A DNA stretch of 64,000 nt from CAWGMT01 sp963823675. GTDB taxonomy: Bacteria; Planctomycetota; Planctomycetia; Isosphaerales; Isosphaeraceae. A program made the position numbers and the translations under genes. The stretch's first letter is position 1. Each line of letters opens with the position of its first letter. Positions 39,555 through 48,464 of this stretch are shown here, in pieces. The notes below the pieces were generated by a model. That model was not told the DNA's origin and did not search any database. It was given only the letters and a program-made list of their open reading frames with translations. Location of the stretch: assembly GCA_963823675.1 (NCBI GenBank), contig CAWGMT010000009.1, positions 124,001 through 188,000 of the forward strand, given 5' to 3'.

Positions 39555-40932
39555 GACTTCCCCCGGTTCTCGAGATACCACTGGCGGAACGTCTGCCGGG
39601 GGACGGCCGGCAGCTCACGGTGCTTGCCCCAGGGGTTGAGCGGGTTGTAGAGCAGGAACCGCGGCAGGTGCTCCAGGGCCGCCTCCCCGGCGGACTCGGC
39701 GGCGTGGAAGGCCGCCGGGTGGGCCAGCGTCGTCCCCAGTGCACTCATACCGACCCTCTTGGTGAGCCTCAGCAGCCCTCTGGCAGCGACCACGCGGCGC
39801 CACTTGTAGATCTGGTCGGAGATGTCGATCTTGACCGGGCAGACCTCGGTGCACGACCCGCACAGCGACGAGTGGAAAGGGAGCTCGCGATACTTCGAGA
39901 GGTCGAAGCCGGGGTCGAGGATCACGCCGATCGGGCCGGAGTAGGTCGCCCCGTAGCTCAGGCCGCCGCCCCGGCGGTAGACCGGGCAGGTGTTCATGCA
40001 GGCCCCGCAGCGGATGCACTTCAGCGCGTGCCAGAAGTCGGGCGAGCCGAGGCGGTCGCTGCGGGTGTTGTCCACCAGCACGACGTGCAGCTCCCCGCCC
40101 CGCCGCGGGCCGTGGAAGTGCGAGGTGTACTGCGTGATCGGCGAGCCCAGGGCGCTGCGCGAGAGCATGCGGATGAAGACCCCGAGGTCGCGGGCACGAG
40201 GGATCAACTTCTCGATGCCGATGCTGGCGACGTGCAGCGGCGGCACGCTGGCGCCGATGTCGGCGTTGCCCTCGTTGGTGCAGACGACGAACCCGCCCGT
40301 CTCGGCCACGGCGAAGTTGGCGCCGGTCATCCCGGCGTCGGCCGCCATGAAGCGGCGGCCGGGCGTTCTGACGCATCGCCTCGGTCAGAGTAGTGGGGAT
40401 CGGAGTCGTTCGGGTCCGTGCCGATTTTTTCGGCGAACAGGGCCGCCACGTCGGTCCGGAGCTTGTGGATGGCCGGCACCACGATGTGGCTGGGCGGCTC
40501 GTCGGAGAGCTGCTGGATGCGCTCGCCGAGGTCCGACTCGGTCACCTCGATGCCGCGCTTCTGGAGGTAGGGCGTCATGCCGCACTCCTCCTGGAGCATC
40601 GATTTGCTTTTGATGAGCGACTTCACCCGGTGTGTATTGAGGACATCGTAGACGACCGCGTTGTGCTCTGCGGCGTCCCGCGCCCAGTGGACGTGCGTGC
40701 CAAGCTTCGTCGCGTTGGCCGCAAACTGTTCGAGGTACTGGTCCAGGTGGGTCAGGGTGTGCTCCTTGATCTGCGAGGCCAGCTCGCGCAGCTCCTCCCA
40801 CTCCGGCACGCCGGCGACCGCCTTGTCGCGATTCTGACGAATCCCCCAGACGAGGCGGTCGTGGGTGGCCTCGTGCACCTCCAGGGCAATGAAGCGAGCG
40901 GCGCGCCCTTCGGGATCGACGGGACCGTTCAT
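39551..40932 (-). CDS. lutB: LutB-like iron-sulfur L-lactate utilisation protein, frameshifted
   Basis: ATG 40932 overlaps the lutA stop. The N-terminal part (FIALEVHEATHDRLVWGIRQ, then VVYDVLNTHRVKSLIKSKSM and LGERIQQLSDEPPSHIVVPA) is the LUD domain. After two closely spaced frame changes (near 40390 and 40350) it continues GMTGANFAVAETGGFVVCTN. Two 4Fe-4S cysteine clusters follow: CIRCGACMNTCPVYRRGGG and CGSCTEVCPVKIDISDQIY. LutB is the ferredoxin-like electron-transfer subunit of the LutABC complex that oxidises L-lactate to pyruvate. The repaired length of about 460 residues is normal. Confidence 0.82.
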
Positions 40933-41683
40933 AGCGGGCCTCCATTCAATATCTGGGCGATGTGGATGACCTTCATCGGCAGCTTCAGGCGGTCGATCAC
41001 TCCCTTCATGTGCATCAGGCAAGACATGTCGGCCGAGGCGATGTACTCGACGCCATGGCGATGGAAGTCGTAGACGCGGTCGTAGCCCATCTTGGCCGAG
41101 ACCGCCTCGTCGGTGACGCAGAAGCTGCCGCCGAAGCCGCAGCACTCGTCGGGCCGGTCGATCTCGACCAGTTCGAGCCCCCGGACGTTTCCGAGCAGGT
41201 CCCGGGTCTTCGAGAAGTAGGGCTCGTTGACTCGTTCCGAAGGCCGGGCGTGGCCCAGGCCCCGGACGGCGGAGCAACTGTCGTGCAGCCCCACCTTGTG
41301 CGGGAACGCCGGCGCCAAAAAAAGTCCGTGACCTTGAGGTCGTCGTGCAGGAACTCGACCAGTTCACGGGTCCCGGCCCGGACCTTCCGCGCCTGCGATG
41401 TCTGTTCAATCGCGTCCAGGTGGAACCGGACGTGGTGGACACAGCTCCCGGACGGCCCGACGACCGTGTCGAAATCCTGGAAGCACTGGACGAAGAGGGC
41501 CTCGGTGGCCGCGGAATCTTCCTGGCAGCCGCTGTTGGCCATCGCCTGGCCGCAGCAGGTCTGGTCGAGCGGATAATCGACGGCGCAGCCGAGCCGCTCG
41601 AGGAGCTCCAGCGTCGCGACGCCCACCTCTGGGAAGAAGGCGTCGATGTAACAGGGAATGAAGAGCCCGAGCTTCATCGGCAT
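40929..41683 (-). CDS. lutA: LutA-like CCG-domain L-lactate utilisation protein, frameshifted
   Basis: The protein begins MPMKLGLFIPCYIDAFFPEV, the usual LutA/YkgE start. Two CCG (cysteine-rich) domains are visible: DQTCCGQAMANSGCQ and, after the frame change near 41322 at a run of T (minus strand), HDSCSAVRGLG and DECCGFGGSFCVTDEAVSAK. These CCG motifs bind a non-cubane iron-sulfur cluster and contact quinone-type acceptors in related enzymes. It is first in the lutA-lutB-lutC run, each start overlapping the previous stop. No LldP permease or lut regulator is next to it. Confidence 0.82.
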
Positions 41684-41926
41684 TCCCTCCGGTGAACCCC
41701 GCCATTCCGCACGCGGAAAACCTCGGCGACGCGCCGGGCGGTCGCAATTCCCGTTTGCAGGGTCGCTGCCCGGGCCGGTAGAATCTCCCGGCCCGCGGCT
41801 CGCCCCACTCTACGTCACTCTTGCCCGGGATCCTAGTACCTTGTCAAACTGCGATTGACACGTTTGGCGCAATGGGCTCCTGGGCCAGCCGTAGCCGAAG
41901 TTACCGTCCGGAAAGCGAGTTCCACC

Positions 41927-42046
41927 ATGGGCAAGTACGTCGTCAAGCTCACGGATGAAGAACGGATGGCGCTGCAAGCAACGGTAACTTCCGGCAAGGG
42001 AGCGGCACGAAAGAGGATATGCGAGAACGGCCCACGTCAAACTTGA
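41927..42046 (+). pseudogene. N-terminal scrap of an IS630-type transposase / HTH protein
   Basis: ATG 41927 starts MGKYVVKLTDEERMALQATV, then SGKGAARKRI. This matches the beginning of IS630-family OrfA/HTH proteins (KY.VKLT.EER..L...V..GK..ARK) as recalled. The match ends after about 30 residues and the frame stops at 42046. No terminal repeats were seen. It is a leftover, not a working element. Confidence 0.5.
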
Positions 42047-42133
42047 GCCGGAAATTCGGGAACTTGCTCAGTCAATCGCGAATTCGCCTTACCTTTTCGA
42101 TCGTCCCATATTCGTGTCTCATAGGAGGACTCC

Positions 42134-43366
42134 ATGTCCAACTTCCAGCGTCGGGATTTTCTGACAGGGGCCGCGGCGTTCACGGCCGGCGCGACCGCAA
42201 CTTTGGTCGGGGCCAGGCGGGCTCAAGCCGACGACCAGGCGCCGGTGCCGATCCGCGGCAAGCTGGGCGCCCAGATCATAGGTCCGACGAACCCTGCTCG
42301 CGAGGCCCAGAACGTGGACAGGCTGGTGCCCCCGCCGACTGACAAGGGCACGATGCCCAACCTGAGATTCTCATTTGCCGACGTCCACAATCGGCTTCAG
42401 CCCGGCGGCTGGGCCCGGCAGGTGACCGGACGAGAGCTGCACATTGCCGAGGCGCTGAACTGCGTCAACATGCGGCTCAAGGCCGGCGCGGTCCGCGAGA
42501 TGCACTGGCACGTTCCGGACGAGTGGGGGTTCGTGCTCAAGGGCCGGATGCGGATCACCGCCGTCGACGGAGACGGCCACGCCTTCCAGGACGATATCAG
42601 CGAGGGCAACATCTGGAACTTCCCGGGCGGCATCCCCCACTCGCTCCAGGGACTCGAGGGGGACGGTTGCGAGTTCCTGCTCGTCTTCAACGACGGCAAC
42701 TTCAACGAGGATGCGACCTTCCTGGTCACGGACTTTCTGGCCCACATCCCCAAAGAGGTTCTCGCCAAGAACTTCGGCGTGCCGGAAAGCGCCTTCGCCA
42801 ACATCCCCAAGGAAGAGCTCTACATCTTCCCGTCGCAAGTGCCCGGCCCGCTCGACGCGGATCGAGTCGTCGGCGCCGGGCCGGTGCCGTCTACCTACAG
42901 CCACAAGCTGATGGACCAAGAGCCAATCCAAACGAAGGGGGGCAAGGTCCGCATCGTCGACTCGTCGAATTTCCCGGCGGCCAAGGAGATCGCCGCCGCC
43001 CTGGTCGAGGTCGAGCCCGGCGGGATGCGCGAGCTGCACTGGCACCCGAACTCGGACGAGTTGCAATACCACATCGCCGGTCAGTCGCGGATGACGGTGT
43101 ACGCCTCCAGTTCGACCGCGGCCACATTCGACTACCAGCCCGGTGACGTCGCCTACGTGCCCAAGAGCATGCCCCACTACATCGAGAACACGGGCACGAC
43201 GACGCTGCGGTACCTCGAGCTGTGGCAGTCCGACCACTTCGCCGACGTCTCGCTGGCGCAATGGTTGGCGTGCACGCCGTCTGAGCTTGTGAAGGCGCAC
43301 CTGAACATCGACAGGTCGGTCCTGGCGAAGGTCTCGACGCACAAGACGCCGGTGGTGCCGGCCTGA
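42134..43366 (+). CDS. oxdC: Bicupin oxalate decarboxylase with Tat signal
   Basis: The strong AGGAGG at 42123-42128 sets the ATG at 42134. A twin-arginine leader (QRRDFLTGAAAFTAGATATL) precedes two cupin domains. Manganese sites are visible twice: HWHVPDEWGFVLKG with a later IPHSL, and HWHPNSDELQYHIAG with MPHYI. The active-site lid reads DGNFNEDATF, aligning with the lid SENST of Bacillus OxdC; the Glu that marks decarboxylase rather than oxidase activity is kept. Expected reaction: oxalate to formate and CO2, outside the cytoplasm. Length of 410 residues is normal and the frame is intact. Confidence 0.87.
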   Translation: MSNFQRRDFLTGAAAFTAGATATLVGARRAQADDQAPVPIRGKLGAQIIGPTNPAREAQNVDRLVPPPTDKGTMPNLRFSFADVHNRLQPGGWARQVTGRELHIAEALNCVNMRLKAGAVREMHWHVPDEWGFVLKGRMRITAVDGDGHAFQDDISEGNIWNFPGGIPHSLQGLEGDGCEFLLVFNDGNFNEDATFLVTDFLAHIPKEVLAKNFGVPESAFANIPKEELYIFPSQVPGPLDADRVVGAGPVPSTYSHKLMDQEPIQTKGGKVRIVDSSNFPAAKEIAAALVEVEPGGMRELHWHPNSDELQYHIAGQSRMTVYASSSTAATFDYQPGDVAYVPKSMPHYIENTGTTTLRYLELWQSDHFADVSLAQWLACTPSELVKAHLNIDRSVLAKVSTHKTPVVPA

Positions 43367-43574
43367 ACCCGCCGCCGCGATTCCACGGGCGCGGGCCGCC
43401 CCGCCCCCGGCGAGTCGCACGGGGCCTGACGCTGTCTTGACGTCACGACAAAGCCATCCTCTTCGCGGAGGGCATGCGACTTGTCCGGGGAACCTGTGAT
43501 CGACCCAGGACACGACCCGCTTCATACTCAGTATAGTTACGTATATTTGTTCTCACATAGCTTCCCTTCTTGTC

Positions 43575-43790
43575 TCAGGCCGCGCTGAACTCTTTCCGCG
43601 TCGCGTAGCGCAGGGAGCTGTGAGGCCGGATCGCGTGATATTCCCGCCGGTACCAGAACGCCTTGGCTCGGGCATCCGCGACATCCGCGAATTCTACCCG
43701 CTCCAGGAGCTCGTCACGCAGCCGACTTTGGAACGATTCGATATAGCCATTCTCCCAGCGCGGACTGCGCTCGTAACCCGGCAGCTCCGA
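43575..43790 (-). mobile_element. 3' remnant of an IS3-type transposase (integrase C-terminus)
   Basis: A frame without a start reads PGYERSPRWENGYIESFQSR, then LRDELLERVEF and YRREYHAIRPHSSLRYATRK, ending EFSAA and TGA at 43575. WENGYIESF, RDELL and IRPHSSL are hallmarks of the rve integrase core C-terminal region including the DDE glutamate (GYIESF). Everything upstream of about residue 1 of this piece is gone, and hicB of module 2 starts its 3' end 37 bases away. The element cannot transpose. Confidence 0.75.
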
Positions 43791-43826
43791 ATCTTCGAGA
43801 ACGAGCAGGTTTAATCGGGACTTCGG

Positions 43827-44063
43827 TCACGTCGTCTGTACCACGATACGATGCTGCGACTTCGGGAACGGCCTTCCCAGCTTCTCGAGCGTATCCAGGT
43901 ACAGATCTAGCGCCTCGCAGGCGTTGGCGAAGGCCCCTGGCAAGCTGTCGTGACTGGTGATGATTTCCGGGATGTCGGGGAAATCGACGGTATAACCCGG
44001 CTCCTGGGGATCGTAGCTGATGGTAAACACGTAGTCGCGGTAGGATTGGGTGGACACGATCAT
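43827..44063 (-). CDS. hicB: HicB-like antitoxin, module 2
   Basis: The 78-residue protein starts MIVSTQSYRDYVFTISYDPQ and contains EPGYTVDFPDIPEIITSHDS and AFANACEALDLYLDTLEKLG, the short HicB fold. Its ATG overlaps the upstream hicA TGA (ATGA). It has no DNA-binding tail. It would mask the HicA active site. A larger reading frame in phase extends upstream, but that part is antisense-like and overlaps hicA, so the internal ATG at 44063 is preferred. A transposase remnant lies 37 bases downstream. Confidence 0.82.
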   Translation of the reverse strand: MIVSTQSYRDYVFTISYDPQEPGYTVDFPDIPEIITSHDSLPGAFANACEALDLYLDTLEKLGRPFPKSQHRIVVQTT

Positions 44064-44296
44064 CGACCCAGCGCCTCCAGAACTTTGCGGACGTCTCTCG
44101 GATGGCATGTCTTGTGCTTCCCGTGAGGTCGGACGACGACCAAGAGCCGTCCATCGTCGTGTTGATAGGTGAAGTGGCTCCCGCGGATGTTGACGACCTC
44201 GAATCCCTCGTAGCGAAGCAACGCCCGAAGTTGGGTGAACCGGACTTCCCCGGGCATCGAGCGCATGAATTCCAGAAGCTTGTCCCGCCGGCTCAT
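44060..44296 (-). CDS. hicA: HicA-like mRNA interferase toxin, module 2
   Basis: The 78-residue protein reads MSRRDKLLEFMRSMPGEVRF, TQLRALLRYEGFEVVNIRGS and HFTYQHDDGRLLVVVRPHGK, with the catalytic His in RGSH. The C-terminus VRKVLEALGR completes the dsRBD-like fold. It is intact. It cleaves mRNA when free of HicB. The start overlaps the stop of a small acidic frame (ATGA), so the unit looks like a three-gene operon: small protein, hicA, hicB. Confidence 0.85.
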   Translation of the reverse strand: MSRRDKLLEFMRSMPGEVRFTQLRALLRYEGFEVVNIRGSHFTYQHDDGRLLVVVRPHGKHKTCHPRDVRKVLEALGR

Positions 44297-44457
44297 TCCT
44301 GTTCCTCGTCGTCGGCCACGGCTGCGTCGGTGTCCTCGCTCTTCCGAGGGGTCCCGAGGCCCTCCTCCATGGCCCGCCGGACCTCGCCCTCGACGCCGGA
44401 ATGGTCATAGGTCGGCAGAGCGTTCACAAGTTGGCAGCAACCTTTGACCTGAGCCAT
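44293..44457 (-). CDS. Small acidic protein coupled to hicAB module 2
   Basis: From ATG 44457 a 54-residue protein reads MAQVKGCCQLVNALPTYDHS and EGEVRRAMEEGLGTPRKSED, ending in an acidic tail (DDEEQE). Its TGA overlaps the hicA ATG. An upstream ATG at 44511 would add 18 residues. I do not recognise the family. Codon phase and coupling argue for translation, and a role in the toxin-antitoxin unit is only suggested by position. Confidence 0.4.
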   Translation of the reverse strand: MAQVKGCCQLVNALPTYDHSGVEGEVRRAMEEGLGTPRKSEDTDAAVADDEEQE

Positions 44458-44808
44458 CGTACACCGTCCGCATTGCGCGGGCAACGCGCGACACTCATGA
44501 CTCCGGAACAACCCAGCGGCCGGGGATCGCAGGCGACCAAGGCCGTGTCACCATCATCACGGGGTCGGAGCACGGCTGAGAACATCTTCGGCGCTCAGTA
44601 CCAGCAGTCGTCCACGGGGTCGTAAAGCTGGCGGCGGGGCGAGCTACGTGGTGCCGGACCCGGCGCGATGGCACAGTCGTCCCCCGGGGAACGGCGGCTC
44701 CCGAAGCGCTAAGTGCGTCCGGCCTAAACCAAGCGTGCCGCCCGACTCCCGAGCTCCGAGGACACCGCACGGAGTTCCGCGGACACCGCACGTGATTTTC
44801 CGTTTCGC

Positions 44809-44896
44809 GCCGAGCAAAAACCAAAAAAGGCAGACTTGACCCCGCGAAGCGCCACGCCGAGCAAAAACCAAAAACCAGGCTTGACCCCGCGAAGCA
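44809..44896. repeat. Imperfect tandem duplication of about 46 bases
   Basis: Two adjacent copies share CGCCGAGCAAAAACCAAAAA, then GACTTGACC or GGCTTGACC, CCGCGAAGC. Copy 1 spans about 44809-44853 and copy 2 about 44855-44896. A shorter relative (GAGCGAAAACCAAAGCAGACT) occurs at 36851-36870. A second small duplication (GGACACCGCACG twice, 44759-44790) lies just upstream. Confidence 0.65.
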
Positions 44897-44901
44897 CCCT
44901 G

Positions 44902-45033
44902 ATGAAGAAGGCCGGTCTAGACGAGCCCGAAGCCTTCCGCCGCTTGCAGAAGCTATCCCGCGACCAGAATCAGACGATGGTCGAGGTTGCCCGGATGATC
45001 CTGCGGGCTGACGAGGCATTCCGGCCTCTCTAA
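44902..45033 (+). pseudogene. C-terminal fragment of an ANTAR-domain regulator
   Basis: The 43 residues MKKAGLDEPEAFRRLQKLSR, DQNQTMVEVARMI, LRADEAFRPL match the second half of ANTAR RNA-binding domains (LDEPEAFRRLQ..A...N..L..VA..I). No receiver domain or upstream ANTAR helix is present; the tandem repeat begins directly 5'. It is most likely the end of a truncated response-regulator gene brought here by rearrangement. Confidence 0.6.
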
Positions 45034-45149
45034 GGGATGATACAATGAGCATCGCAGCCAATCGCTCGGTGCCTGAAACCCAGCCGCCAGTCGCCGGGTA
45101 TCAGGGTCGGCGGAAACAAAGCGAGCATTCTGTACGGAGCGCACTTGCC

Positions 45150-46829
45150 ATGAACCGGTTCACGATCTCGATCTTGCTGCTCGCCATGATTGCGACCGGC
45201 TGCAACACGGTTTCGGCGGCGGAGCCCAAAGCGGCGGGCGCCGCGGAAACCAAGTACCTGAGCTTTCAACTCATGACCGGGCTCCCTGGATATGCGGGCC
45301 CTCCGCCCTTGCCCGGCCATTATTCGCTCAGCAAAGCGCAACTCGAGCGGTTTGTCCACGAGGTGGTCAAGGCGATCGGAGCGACCGGAGACGTTCGGCA
45401 CAAGTTGGGCTTCGCGGTGGGGCCCCTCTGTTTCGACATGTCCGACGAGGAAACGCGACAGTTCATCCGCGATTCCTTCGCGGTCGCCCGTGAAAACGAT
45501 GTGGCCGTTGCCTTTCACATCGATGATTCGATTGTTTGGGGACACCGCCAAGATCTCCTGTCCAATCCCGACAACATCGAGACCGCGGACTGGAAACAAC
45601 AGCCGAGCACCGGCCGCCGCGCGGATTGGGGCCCAAAACCCACCCGGTTTCCGCCACAGATGTGTTTCAACAGTCCCGCGATCGTCAAGGCAGTCAAGGA
45701 CCGTGGGGCGCTGATCGGCGCAGAGATCACGCAAGAACTGGCGGCGCTCCAATCCCAGGGGAAGCCCCATCTGTTCGCGGGCGTCATCGTCGGGTGGGAG
45801 ACACAGATCGGCCGCGATTTCGAGACGAACCGCCCCTTGGGTTACCGAGCACTCGCCAACCGCGGATTCAGCGCCAGCAATCCGCCCGCAGATTCGGATC
45901 TCGAGCGGGTCAAGATCGTCAAGGAGTTCATGGAACTGTGGGCCAGCTCAATCCACGCGGGCGGCACTCCCCGCGAGAAGATATTTTGCCACATCGCGTT
46001 CACTGACCAAGGGCTGCGCAAGGCAGACGCCAAGGAGTCCCACGCAGTGAAGGTCCACTTCGCTTTGCCAGAAGTGGCTTTCAGCTCCGCGTACCGTCCC
46101 GGATTCTCCACGTACCCCGAGGGGGCGACCTTCAAGGAGATCTATGCAGTCCTGGCCAAGCACGGTTCTCCCGGCTGGATTTCCGCCGAGGGTGTCAACG
46201 TGTCCCCCACCAGCATGCCGGGCGAGCCGACCATGGAAACCTATCTGGGGCGGATGTTCAATCACGGGGCGGTGATGGTGAATGTGTTTTCCTGGGGCAT
46301 CGGCGGCGAGGCGATGCGCGACAACTTCTTCCGCCGGGCCACCGAGAATCCCGAGGCGCTGGCCGCCTACGCCAAGTTCTTGCGGCACTCCGCCCTGGTC
46401 GAGACCGCTCCGACCGGTTTTTCCAGCGCAGCCTTTCAGGACAAGATGCGCCGCCTTCAGAAGGAGCTCCCGGTTTCGGCGCAAAAATCGACGAAGCAGG
46501 CGCAGGCAATGCCTCTGACCAAGAAGCTCGAGACGTTCATCAAGGACAGGCGTTGGCAGGAAGCGGACAAGGTGGCCGATCTGCTGCTGGCGCTCGTGAA
46601 CGGCGATCAGCAGGTTGGAGCGAAGACGGACGCATTGCCCCTCATGGAACGCTTGCCTTCCAAGATCAAGAAGATCCAGAAGGAGCTCCCCGCATGGATC
46701 CAGAAGACCGGCAGCACGAAAAAGGCCACTGCGCTCATGCACAAACTGGATGAACAATTGAAAGCCAAGGATTTTGAGGAAGCCGAGAAGACGGCGGATG
46801 CAATCCTGAAGATGATGGGCGCAAGCTGA
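45150..46829 (+). CDS. Lipoprotein-like protein with glycosidase-type barrel features, function unknown
   Basis: The start MNRFTISILLLAMIATGCNT at 45150 gives a signal peptide with a possible lipobox (ATGC). Residues 40-430 have the rhythm of a TIM-barrel hydrolase (VAVAFHIDDSIVWG, LFAGVIVGWETQIG, GWISAEGVNVSP, GAVMVNVFSWGIGG), with conserved acidic residues after strands, but I do not recognise a named family. A C-terminal region of about 130 residues is helical with repeats (MRRLQKELPVSAQK, KIKKIQKELPAWIQK and two copies of a LMHKLDEQLKAKDFEEAEKT-type motif). No operon partners are visible; the next gene is 380 bases away. Confidence 0.65.
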   Translation: MNRFTISILLLAMIATGCNTVSAAEPKAAGAAETKYLSFQLMTGLPGYAGPPPLPGHYSLSKAQLERFVHEVVKAIGATGDVRHKLGFAVGPLCFDMSDEETRQFIRDSFAVARENDVAVAFHIDDSIVWGHRQDLLSNPDNIETADWKQQPSTGRRADWGPKPTRFPPQMCFNSPAIVKAVKDRGALIGAEITQELAALQSQGKPHLFAGVIVGWETQIGRDFETNRPLGYRALANRGFSASNPPADSDLERVKIVKEFMELWASSIHAGGTPREKIFCHIAFTDQGLRKADAKESHAVKVHFALPEVAFSSAYRPGFSTYPEGATFKEIYAVLAKHGSPGWISAEGVNVSPTSMPGEPTMETYLGRMFNHGAVMVNVFSWGIGGEAMRDNFFRRATENPEALAAYAKFLRHSALVETAPTGFSSAAFQDKMRRLQKELPVSAQKSTKQAQAMPLTKKLETFIKDRRWQEADKVADLLLALVNGDQQVGAKTDALPLMERLPSKIKKIQKELPAWIQKTGSTKKATALMHKLDEQLKAKDFEEAEKTADAILKMMGAS

Positions 46830-47208
46830 CCACAAAGACACCAAGGACACAAAGGAATACGCAGCGCGGCCGAGCCGCAGCCAGATGACCAGGGAAAATT
46901 CGGATTCTAACCACGAATAACACGAATCTCACGAATCAATATCGAAGCCTGGACTAGCGAGTGTTTGTCAGGACATACGATTACGACCGGTTCGCCAAAC
47001 GATCCCCACCAGGCCGCTCTCCCATTCGTAAGATTCGTGTTATTCGTGGTTAAGAATCCGGATTCCCTCTCCGGTCAAATTGTGGTTCTGGCGATCGGTG
47101 GGCGCGCGCATAATAATGGAATTGATTCCGGCCGATCGAAATTCGGCCGAGGCGGACACCACGACTCGGCGGGCCAAGCCTGGCCGCCCGGACAGGGCAG
47201 GAGGAAAC
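46830..47208. other. Intergenic region made mostly of repeats
   Basis: This stretch holds a block of CACAAAGACACC-type words, a GCGGCCGAGCCGC palindromic module (about 46832-46890), the MITE-like element listed separately, and the upstream DNA of the alcohol dehydrogenase gene. No gene is convincing. Confidence 0.6.
46911..47049. mobile_element. MITE-like element, copy 1
   Basis: The 139-base element has 26-base terminal inverted repeats with one mismatch: it starts CCACGAATAACACGAATC and ends with the reverse complement (GATTCGTGTTATTCGTGG). The interior (CGAAGCCTGGAC, GACCGGTTCGCCAAACGAT, CCCACCAGGCCGC) is shared with copy 2 at 51243-51371. It encodes no protein. No clear target duplication was found; the right flank GTTAAGAATCCGGATTCCC also recurs at copy 2. 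Confidence 0.75.
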
Positions 47209-48225
47209 ATGGCAACAATGCGGGCGGTGCAGGTCTCTCGCCCGAATGGGCCGTTTGAAATCGTTGAACGAGAGATACCGGAGCCGAGCGCGGGATGCGT
47301 AAGGATCAAGGTGCAAGCGTGCGGCATTTGCCACAGCGATTCGCTCACGAAAGAGGGAACGTACCCGGGGATTGAGTACCCACGAGTTCCCGGGCATGAA
47401 GTGGCCGGGATCATCGACGCCTTGGGCAGCGGCGTCGCCGGATGGGCGCCGGGTGAGCGTGTGGGCGTCGGCTGGAACGGGGGATACTGCGGGCATTGCG
47501 ATCACTGCCGCCGCGGCGACTTCTTCGCCTGCGTGACGGGGCAGGTCACCGGCGTCACATTTGATGGGGGCTACGCCGAGTACCTGATTGCCCCGGCGAG
47601 CGCCGTCGCGCGCATGCCCGCCGACCTCGGTCCCATCGAAGCGGCGCCTCTCATGTGTGCCGGCATCACGACGTTCAATGCGCTCCGAAACAGCGGCGCG
47701 CGACCGGGTGATGTCGTCGCCGTGCTTGGTCTGGGCGGACTTGGCCACCTTGGGGTTCAGTACGCGGCGAAAATGGGGTTCCACAGTGTCGGCATCGCTC
47801 GCGGGAAGGACAAGGAACCGCTGGCGCGGCAGTTGGGCGCGACGGTTTACATCGACAGCCAGGCCCAGGACCCCGCGGCGGAACTTCAAAAGCTGGGCGG
47901 TGCGAAGGTGATTCTGGCAACGGCGACCAGCGGTGAGGCGATGGCCGGCGTCCAGGGCGGCCTGGCCGTCAATGGTACGCTGTTGATTGTCGGAGCGGCT
48001 GCGTCGATGCAAGTGTCGCCCATGTGGCTGCTCCTGGGATGCCGATCGATCAAGGGGTGGTATTCGGGGACGTCGATCGACTCGGAGGATACGCTCGCAT
48101 TCAGCGCGCGGGCCGGCGTGCGGCCGATGAATGAAACCTTTCCACTCGAGCGGGTCGCCGAAGCCTACGACCGCATGATGAGCGGCAAGGCGCGGTTCCG
48201 GGTCGTGCTCACGCTGGGAGGCTAG
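47209..48225 (+). CDS. Zinc-dependent alcohol dehydrogenase (MDR family)
   Basis: AGGAGG at 47199-47204 sets the ATG at 47209. The catalytic domain has GICHSDSLTKEG (catalytic Cys), PGHEVAGIID (His-Glu) and the structural zinc site GYCGHCDHCRRGDFFAC. The Rossmann domain is complete, with VVAVLGLGGLGHLGVQYAAK. The 338-residue length is normal and the frame intact. It should oxidise alcohols or reduce aldehydes with NAD(P). In contrast to the two damaged MDR genes near 34000-37000, this one is whole and could supply the missing dehydrogenase step; that is speculation. Confidence 0.88.
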   Translation: MATMRAVQVSRPNGPFEIVEREIPEPSAGCVRIKVQACGICHSDSLTKEGTYPGIEYPRVPGHEVAGIIDALGSGVAGWAPGERVGVGWNGGYCGHCDHCRRGDFFACVTGQVTGVTFDGGYAEYLIAPASAVARMPADLGPIEAAPLMCAGITTFNALRNSGARPGDVVAVLGLGGLGHLGVQYAAKMGFHSVGIARGKDKEPLARQLGATVYIDSQAQDPAAELQKLGGAKVILATATSGEAMAGVQGGLAVNGTLLIVGAAASMQVSPMWLLLGCRSIKGWYSGTSIDSEDTLAFSARAGVRPMNETFPLERVAEAYDRMMSGKARFRVVLTLGG

Positions 48226-48365
48226 GCGGCCTGGAGATGACCGCATGGCTGCGGTCTGGTACGATGCATCGTGGAGGTGTCCAAATTGGGTCCTGTGCCA
48301 GGTCACCAGCAATCCCTAGGCAGAGACGCCCGCCACACTGAAATGTCCCTGGATTCTCCCAGTGG

Positions 48366-48385
48366 GGCGGGCCTCCGTGCCCGCC
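48366..48385. repeat. Short palindrome with CTCCGT loop
   Basis: GGCGGGC, the loop CTCCGT, then GCCCGCC form a perfect 7-base stem. It shares the CTCCGT core with the REP-like units at 8096 and 52366 and with the hairpin at 59088; a degenerate version is near 27221-27245. Confidence 0.55.
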
Positions 48386-48464
48386 GCCCTTCGGTCAAGG
48401 GTTACCGTCTTTATGCAACGTTCAGTAAGTTTGGCCCTTAGGCGGCTCTCGTGGATCTTCGCCG

